Origin: Juglans regia
Lineage: Eukaryota > Streptophyta > Magnoliopsida > Fagales > Juglandaceae
Length of the DNA: 64,000 nucleotides
Reading direction: 5' to 3'
NCBI RefSeq assembly: GCF_001411555.2
Contig: NC_049901.1
Coordinates: 27,546,372 to 27,610,371, forward strand
The position numbers and the translations under genes are program-made. Below, in pieces: positions 57,234 through 64,000 of this stretch. Position 1 is the first letter of the stretch, and every line of letters begins with the position of its first letter. The notes under the pieces were generated by a model, which made no database searches, was not told the origin of the DNA, and saw nothing but the letters and a program-made list of their open reading frames with translations.

Positions 57234-58655
57234 TGTGCATATGAAAGTGCACTCTAAATACTCTATTATTGGACTAGAATGCTAAAATGTGAATAGAAAT
57301 CATAGGAATTAATTTGTATTCTTGAATTTAGTTTCTATTTACTTTGAGATATTCTTAAACACATTTTTATGCTTAATTTCAAAATCCATAAAAGAGGAAG
57401 ATAATTTTTGGCAGAGAGAAATTAGCTTGGCTGATCTACAAAATTCAAAGGAATTTTTGAATTGGGATAATTCCCAATTGTTTCAACGTAGCAGGACTTT
57501 TAATGTGGGCAAGGCTTTTCGACGGAGGGCTTTTGGAGACAAGATATTAATGGGGGATTGGTGGGATGTACAAGAGAGTTTTTTGGAAGACTTTTCAAAT
57601 ATCGCGATATTAATGGTTTGTTGGTGGATAGACATGAGAGGACTTTCACCCAAGTAGACTTTCAATGTGTGTAGGACTTTCAACCAAGCAAGACTTTGAA
57701 CATGTGAGAGGATTTTCAACCAAGTAGACTTTCAACCGACTAGGACTTTTTAAATATATGGAGATTGGAAGCAGTTGTAGAGAGAGACATAACTAGTTTT
57801 TAGGGGACAGTTTTTGGAGACTAAAAAAACCATTTTTCTTTTCGTGCTCGCATGGAAAACTAAAGCTTGGGTAAAGCCTAGGGCAGAAATTGATTTGTAA
57901 AAATGTTTTGACTTGGTTTGAATTCTCTATTTGATTTGGATACATTAAGTTTGAGAAAATTATATTAAATCTTGCTATGGTTTGATTTTGTTGAGCTATA
58001 GGATTATGAATATATGATTTTGTTGAGCTAGGTTTGAATATATGATTGCTACACTATTGTTTGTGAATATAGTATCATCTTTAGATATGATATTCTTTTT
58101 TATACATGAAAACTGTGGTTTGTAAAGGGGGAATAAATTCTAGAATTAAATTTGAGAAATTAGATGAGTATATTGTCATATCTTTCAATTTGGAATTTGG
58201 TGGTATAATTCCTAATTGTGTGTATAGTTTGGATTGGAAAAATCAAAGTGTTGGATCCAGTTGATGGAAGCCCGAAGCTTTACTTACCTTTTTATCCATG
58301 CCTTAATCTCATTTTAATTACATGTTTTAAGTATAATTGAAGATATTTTTCAGATTCCTATCATCTTGTCATTTCATTTTTTTCTTTAAGCTTGTGTCTT
58401 GTAATGTTTCTTTTTACTCACTATGGATTGACACCCTGTACTATAACATCGCATAGTAGTTTGGGCATAATCACTAGCCAAGTAGTAAAACGATGCCAGG
58501 AGCAACTGTTTCTTGCTCCCTTACCCATCGACACGCCAGAGTTGTCCAACCCTTAATCTCGGTTAGCGTTTTTTTTGGATATATTTTTTTTGGGATTATT
58601 CTTAGCATTAGAATCACATTTTAAAGTTAGCTAGAATATTTGGTAGGGCATTAGT
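57234..58655. other. Unassigned repeat-like DNA
   Basis: The chromovirus ends abruptly at 57233. A short direct-repeat cluster with AGACTTTCAACCAAG variants lies at 57640-57740, and a TGATTTTGTTGAGCTA repeat at about 57985 and 58017. The open frame at 57322-57657 runs into the repeat and shows no protein family. The phrase CCATCGACACGCCAGAGTTG at 58528 looks like the end of another LTR, but I cannot name it. Confidence 0.4.
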
Positions 58656-59597
58656 ATTTTATTTTGGTTTATTTGCCATTAGACCACATGTGGAGTGACA
58701 CTTGAAAGGTTAAGTGTGGACGGTTTTAGGTTGTGCCCAAGAGTGTTTAAGGAGTTTGTGATGGAATAAGGAACCTAAACCTAGACCCATTAAGATTTTT
58801 AGGGGTAATAGGCCTTTCTTGAAGTACCTTAGGAAATAGGCCCAAGTGTGAGAAGGACTTGAAGCCTTTGGGCCTAACTTGGTTATAGTGACGACCTTAG
58901 GAAAAAAAGAAAACAAAAAAAGAAACATGATTTGTGGGCCCAATCTTGGTTGATCTTTGAAGCCCGTATTGCTGAGATTTCTTGAAATCTCACTGTAGTA
59001 GTTTCCATTACCATTCCCAACCCAAAATGGTAGAAGTTGTGACAGGACACGAACAAACCCTACATGGAGAAATGCAAGAGGCAGCACCCCTGACAGTTAA
59101 GGAGGTGCCGAAGAGCATTGGGAGCTTGTCGGAGCCCTCCCTGGTAGATAACTAGAAGCCGCCAACCAGTTTATCACAGAGGTCCTCCAGCTCTTTGAAG
59201 AGCTAAGAAGGTTGCTTAACCAAGGCAAGGAAAAATGAAAGAAGAAGAAGGCCTTGTAGTGAGAACTAATACTGAAGGAAATATAAGGTTTATTTTGGAA
59301 GGTCCCTTGTTTTGGGAGTCATTTAAAACAATTATCTACTTTTGAGAATTATGTGAACAAGAATAAAAAATTTTAGGAATGATTAGTTTTATGGTACTAT
59401 GCTCTAATATAATTGCTTTAAGCACTGCTTAGTTACACACGAGTTTTAAATTTTTTCACTGCGATTTATTGCATACTACTAGTGCAAATAAGGGCATTGC
59501 ATCCTAACTGTCATGAGTAGGGGTATATAGCCTTAACTTACATGTCCCGACACTTCAGTCACCGTCCAATCCCAAGTGGGGGGCTGAGGGCGTCACA
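58656..59597 (+). repeat. LTR 3'-terminal fragment, plus orientation
   Basis: It has the AGGCCTTT...GGGCCTAACTTGG text of LTR H (33360-33415). It then has the twin hairpin (TGAGATTT/AAATCTCA at 58973-58992, TACCATT/AATGGTA at 59009-59032). It ends CCAATCCCAAGTGG then GGGCGTCACA at 59597. The 5' part is missing and no primer-binding site follows. Confidence 0.7.
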
Positions 59598-60700
59598 ATT
59601 TCATATTGGAAATTATGAAGAAAGGGTTTTCAAGAAAACTATGCAAAAATCATGATGTTTGAGTTACTATGCATGGGTGAGATGAATAGTAATCTTTAAC
59701 TCATGTTAAAAACTTAACAAACGTTGAATTGGGAACCTTAGGGGTGTGTGATTGGGGCTTGGGTAAGATGAAAACCAATGGTATGGTGTATATGGGTCCC
59801 ATTTGGAAGAATGGCATGAAATACAAGACTTGGGCTTCATGGATTGGGCTTTTATTGGGCCATATGAACAAGCCTTGGTTTAGGGGTGCTACTCGCCATT
59901 TTGGGCCCATAAACAATTGAAATTGGCCCAAAACTTCAACCAAGTTCTGGGCTAGGCCCAAAAATAATAATACAAAAAAATACAAAAAAAAAAACAATAA
60001 TAAAAATAATATACAAATTAAGAGAAAATGAAGTACTACATAATAAATTAATAATAATAACTAAGCATTACAATAATACAAATTAAGAGAAAATAATTAC
60101 AAATTACAAACATAAAATGGATATTGTATCAACATTACAAATAAGTTAATCACTGAATAAAACTAAGTGAGTTGTGTGACATTTGGGGCGAGTGGCCAAG
60201 GGGGAAAGACATGTAATTAGTGTTGTATGCTGTGAGATCATAAAATCTGAAACATTAACAATTTATTGGAAAATAAATTAGAATTATAAACAAGAAACAA
60301 AATTTAAAATTACAAATATATATTAGAAATGAAAAAATTACAAATTAAAATTTGACTAACCAAGATGAGATCGGGATCAAGATGAGAATAAATCATTTGA
60401 ATTTTGGTCCTTAAGCTTGAGATTAGGATTGAGGCTTGAGCTGCGCATATGACAATAAGAATATAAAAGCTAAAAAAATACAAGAAAAATAATTAGATTA
60501 CAAAAATTATATAAATACAAAAAATAATTAAGGGACAGTACAAATTATACAAAGCTATGGCAAATGGTAACGGTGGGACCAATACCACAAACTCATACTG
60601 AGCGAAGGTAGACGTCATCTCATGTATTGCTATAACAATTAAATTTGAAATTAATATTGATGAAATGAATATAAGTAAATCAAAATAATAAAAGGAAATC
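59598..60700. other. No gene seen; AT-rich, probably hAT 3' flank
   Basis: 59740-59940 has LTR-like GGGCTT/GGGCC words. 59950-60700 is strongly AT-rich with ATAATAAT and AAATTACAAAT runs. No coding similarity. Confidence 0.45.
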
Positions 60701-60729
60701 AACGATTACTAGATCCAGGCTCATCACCA

Positions 60730-62215
60730 CCCTCCTCCTCATTAGTCTCCTTAAAGTCAAGAACATCTGAAACATGAATTTCTATCCGGTTCATCCAATT
60801 CTGCGTTTAAATCAATGCCTCCACAGTGGTAGCAGACAATGAACTCCGGAATGGATCTAATATGCGTCATCCAGTACTAAAGGCCGACTCTGAGGCAACG
60901 ATGCTAATTGGGATGACTAAAATACTACCGGCTACCTCTCCAAGGATAATATATTTTACAGCATTGGTCTTCCACCATGCTAATTTATCAGATCCCCCGC
61001 CAAATATGGGAGAAGATCCCACGCCAAATATTTGTCTACCTCCGATTTTGCCTCCGTAGATTGATGGACTACTAGGAGACTCTGTGAGAGGCTCTCACCC
61101 CATGCCAACCTACACTTTTTCCCCACCCCGAGTCTTGGAAGAGGCAGTGGGGCAGGTGTAGGTGTAGGTGCATTACTACCCTGATCATGGTAAACTCATC
61201 AAACAATTTACCAAGGGTTTCTCTAACCATTTTCCCAATAAGCTCAACCCATGCGTTCCCATGCGCAAGTCTCAAACCATATATCATGTCATCAATCTTG
61301 ATCTAGGGTCAAGAGCAACAACCACATATAATGAAATATTTAGTCTACTTAAATCTCCCGAATACTTGTCATATTTGACCCTCATCATCAATGTCATCTC
61401 ATGCATCCTAATATGGTCACCCCTACAAATTTCATCCAATTTTTCTTTCATCTTACATATTTGTTGACATAAATCATTAGATATAGGGTATAGAGAACTA
61501 GAGAGCTTCAATGTGAACTCATAGAAAAGCCTAACAAAATTTACAAAAGTAGCAACAACCTCCCAATCATCGTCAATAGGCTTTTCTAATCCCTGTGCTC
61601 ATCCAAATACTTGACAGGTTGAATGTTTTCATCACCCAATAATTCAAAAGCTGCCTCCAACATCAAGAAGGTTGAGTTCCATCTTGTAGAAACATTAGTA
61701 CAAAGACCATTCTTGGATATTATGCCCGCATTCCTCACAACAATCTTGAATTTCTCCCATATAGTAGAAGACGATCTCACAAAACTCACAGCCATTCTGA
61801 CTCGTGCAACCGAGTTATCAACATCTCTCAAACCATCAGTGACAATTAAATTTAGAGTATGTGCAACACATCTAATATACAAACAGTCACCACCCAAGAT
61901 TGTCTTATTTGCTAAGGTGACATTCTTAGACGAGGCAATTTCAACTGTAATTGTCAGAACCTGTCCAACCCCCACTCCTTTATTGGAACCTCCAAGACCT
62001 TGCCAACTATCTCACCCTTGTGAACGAGAATTTAACAAAACATAACAATTTTTTTGTGTAGTGTCCAATCACAATCAATGAAATCTACAGTCTAAGACAT
62101 GTAATTATAATTTTGGATGGATGTCCAAGTATCGGTAGCTAGGCAAACTACTTGACTGGCCAATTGGCCCCCCAACAAATCTTTCTCTTTCTTGTAATGT
62201 TTTTTTAATATCCTT
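60730..62215 (-). pseudogene. hAT (Ac/Tam3-type) transposase remnant
   Basis: On the minus strand from 62215: a VCLATDTWTSIQN-like block in broken frames (62150-62080), then ITVEIASSKNVTL, LYIRCVAHTLNLIVTDGL (hAT core His), STIWEKFKI and STRWNSTFLMLEAAFEL (61975-61586). Then come VKYDKYSGDLSRLN and VALDPRSRL (61430-61290), and finally the C-terminal dimerisation domain LAWWKTNA, VASESAFSTG, stop, RILDPFRSSLSATTVEALI, stop, TQNWMNRI (61010-60780). Two TGA/TAA stops in the dimerisation domain and several frameshifts make it inactive. The N-terminus is cut off by LTR G at 62216. I could not find terminal inverted repeats or an 8-bp duplication. Confidence 0.9.
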
Positions 62216-64000
62216 TGACACCCCTAATCTCCACTTGGAATGGAATGAAGATTTAGGGTGTCGAGACATGTAACACAAGGTTACATACTCTCATTTGTGA
62301 TAGTTAATATGCAATGCATCCTAATATATAATTAGTAGTAGACAATAACCGCAGCGGATAGAAGGGTGAAAATAGAACTTATGCCAGAATAACTAAAATA
62401 TCCCAATGCATTATTGATCATCATAAGTTCAAATCCAAATTGTAGCATAACTTAGTACAACTAAATATTAAAAGTCTTTTAAAGTTAAATTAATCACTTC
62501 ATGCGTTCTAGAGCATAAAGGACTAGGGCTATAAACATGATGATCAAATCTAGTCTCCTCTCGAGGTTAGGCTCCTCCTCAATCAGTTAAATCCAATGCT
62601 CCATCTAATTTGTCCTCCTCATATCCTGACACAACTTCTGTCATTCCAAGTGCAATGATAGTGGATCTACAAGGGGTGAGATTTACATGAAATCTCAGTA
62701 AGTTAACAACCAACTTGTATAAAGATAAATTATGCATGAAGAATGATAAATATAAAATGCATGATATGTAAAAAAATGAGCATTTATCTCCCATCTAGAT
62801 TCCTCAACATTTTCAAAAAAATGGACACACATTTTCATTCAGAGAACATTTTTACTTTAATCGTCAAGAGATAATATTCTCATCATAGCATTTCATCATT
62901 TTTAACAATTCATAAATTAATCATAATGTGTGGTATCATCACAGTTCCCCACGTGCACTGAGAGTACCTGCTAGTGACTATAGTACAAGTTACGTTGAAA
63001 GACACGTTGTCTATAGACTCATTCTCAATGCATTGGTAACATAACATAACATTATAACGTGTACACCTACCAGCATTAGGTGTCATAACATATTGACTCC
63101 GCTTTGACGTTCTTTAAATAGAACCTATTCAAAGCCCGTTGACAGTTCTTTGTCAACCTAGGGGTTACCACTCCATTTTTAAACACGCCAGAGTGGACAG
63201 AGGAGTTCCACTAGGATAATTCTCCTTCCTAGCATTTGGAGTCGTGACAAAAATTATTTTCATGCTAAGTTAAAAATGTGTTCCATGAACATGCGCATAT
63301 ATAGTAAGCTTTTTATGTGAAATGACATTTGTAGATGCAATATGAAAAAATGATATAAATATCACATGTCATATAAATATATACTCAATGTATCATATAA
63401 TATGATATTTTATGTTCAATGTGATAATTGAAGCATGAATGAGACACTTATCAATAAATCATAAATAATCTGTCAAGGTGTAAGTTAAAGGCCAACTTAC
63501 AAACTTCCTAAGTAATCAAAAAGTGTTGTAGCAGCTGAAACCAAGTGCATACTAAGTTAGGATTAATACTTCTATGGTTGAGGTTCAAAATCAAAATGGG
63601 TATTTACAAAAAAAACCCTAGATTTTCAAAACTAGCCATTAAGGCCCATAATTTTTACTAATTGCGAATGGACTCTAAATTTAACCAAACTTCACGAACT
63701 TCATATTTTTGGAATTCTAAATCCATCTATGACCTTGGATTTTCAAAAATCAAAGTAGAACTTTCCCAAACTGCCCCAACCATGGCATGCACTCTAGTTG
63801 ACGCCTAAATGTGTTTTCAACTATTGATCCCTATGAATATATGCATATGAGATTTTCTTTAATCACAAATGATAACTAACATCTTTAATGACATAATGAA
63901 TGATAATTATTGGATAATAGAGTTCATCCCAACACTTAATCATGGCTAAGATATCCTTAATCTTTACTTCATTCAAAATTGATTCATACTTGATGATCAA
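62216..64000 (-). mobile_element. LTR G: inverted long LTR, runs off the window
   Basis: It begins TGACACCCCTAATCTCCA on the plus strand inside the hAT transposase. It carries hairpins at 62677-62696 and 63211-63232 and aligns, inverted, with LTR H on both sides of the element E insertion (for example 63003-63050 with 49081-49125, and 63110-63250 with 35110-35220). It therefore shows the uninterrupted state of LTR H. Confidence 0.8.

Noticed and set aside
57322..57657. 111-codon frame
   Set aside because: Ends in a short-repeat cluster and shows no known domain.
1..64000. tRNA, rRNA or other RNA genes
   Set aside because: No A/B-box pair, cloverleaf or rRNA text was noticed; the TGGTATCAGAGC at 50145 is a primer-binding site, not a tRNA gene. 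A tRNAscan/Infernal run would be decisive.

Overview
This is plant nuclear DNA from a eudicot. The evidence is the GT-AG intron, the plant-type rhamnose synthase gene, chromodomain Ty3/gypsy and Ac-like hAT elements, a LINE, and AT-rich MITEs. Two MITEs and the LINE text resemble repeats I associate with Fagales such as walnut, pecan or oak; that placement is recollection, not a search. Only one intact host gene is visible: a two-coding-exon UDP-L-rhamnose synthase (RHM) at 11068-13190. Almost everything else is nested, decayed transposable elements.

Layout. 0.6-7.2 kb holds an hAT N-terminal remnant, a LINE whose reverse transcriptase is split into two oppositely oriented halves, an ORF1-like remnant, a 120-bp tandem repeat, and a 1168-bp Mutator-like non-autonomous element with a perfect 9-bp target duplication. 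7.2-9.9 kb is AT-rich with no gene. 9.9-13.65 kb is the RHM locus. 15.06-20.6 kb holds a long-LTR fragment followed by a Tat-like LTR end, a primer-binding-site-like sequence and a non-coding interior built of three tandem-repeat classes. 20.8-29.55 kb is one 4.4-kb solo LTR inserted head-to-head into a related LTR (target duplication AAACG), giving a natural inverted repeat with arms of about 4 kb. 29.55-33.05 kb is an LTR fragment and the 3' end of a chromovirus whose integrase tail and downstream ORF are tandemly duplicated. 33.05-50.14 kb is a 3.3-kb LTR split by a 13.75-kb minus-strand element (target duplication TTATG). This LTR has a polypurine tract on its left and a tRNA-iMet primer site on its right, so it is shared by two internal regions. 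50.14-57.23 kb is a decayed gag-pol, interrupted by a 2.2-kb solo LTR (target duplication TTCAG). The right end holds an LTR end, an hAT transposase remnant on the minus strand and another long LTR that runs off the window.

Two signals look most worth following. (1) Small stem-loops recur inside the long LTRs. One has a conserved GGGG-containing loop with compensatory changes in its stem, and it is also present in an LTR of a clearly different family. (2) A short sense-strand ORF lies between the chromodomain and the polypurine tract in four copies of the chromoviruses. It is rich in Arg/His and is not part of the standard gag-pol. Nothing suggests that any transposable element here is still active: every coding region carries stops or truncations.
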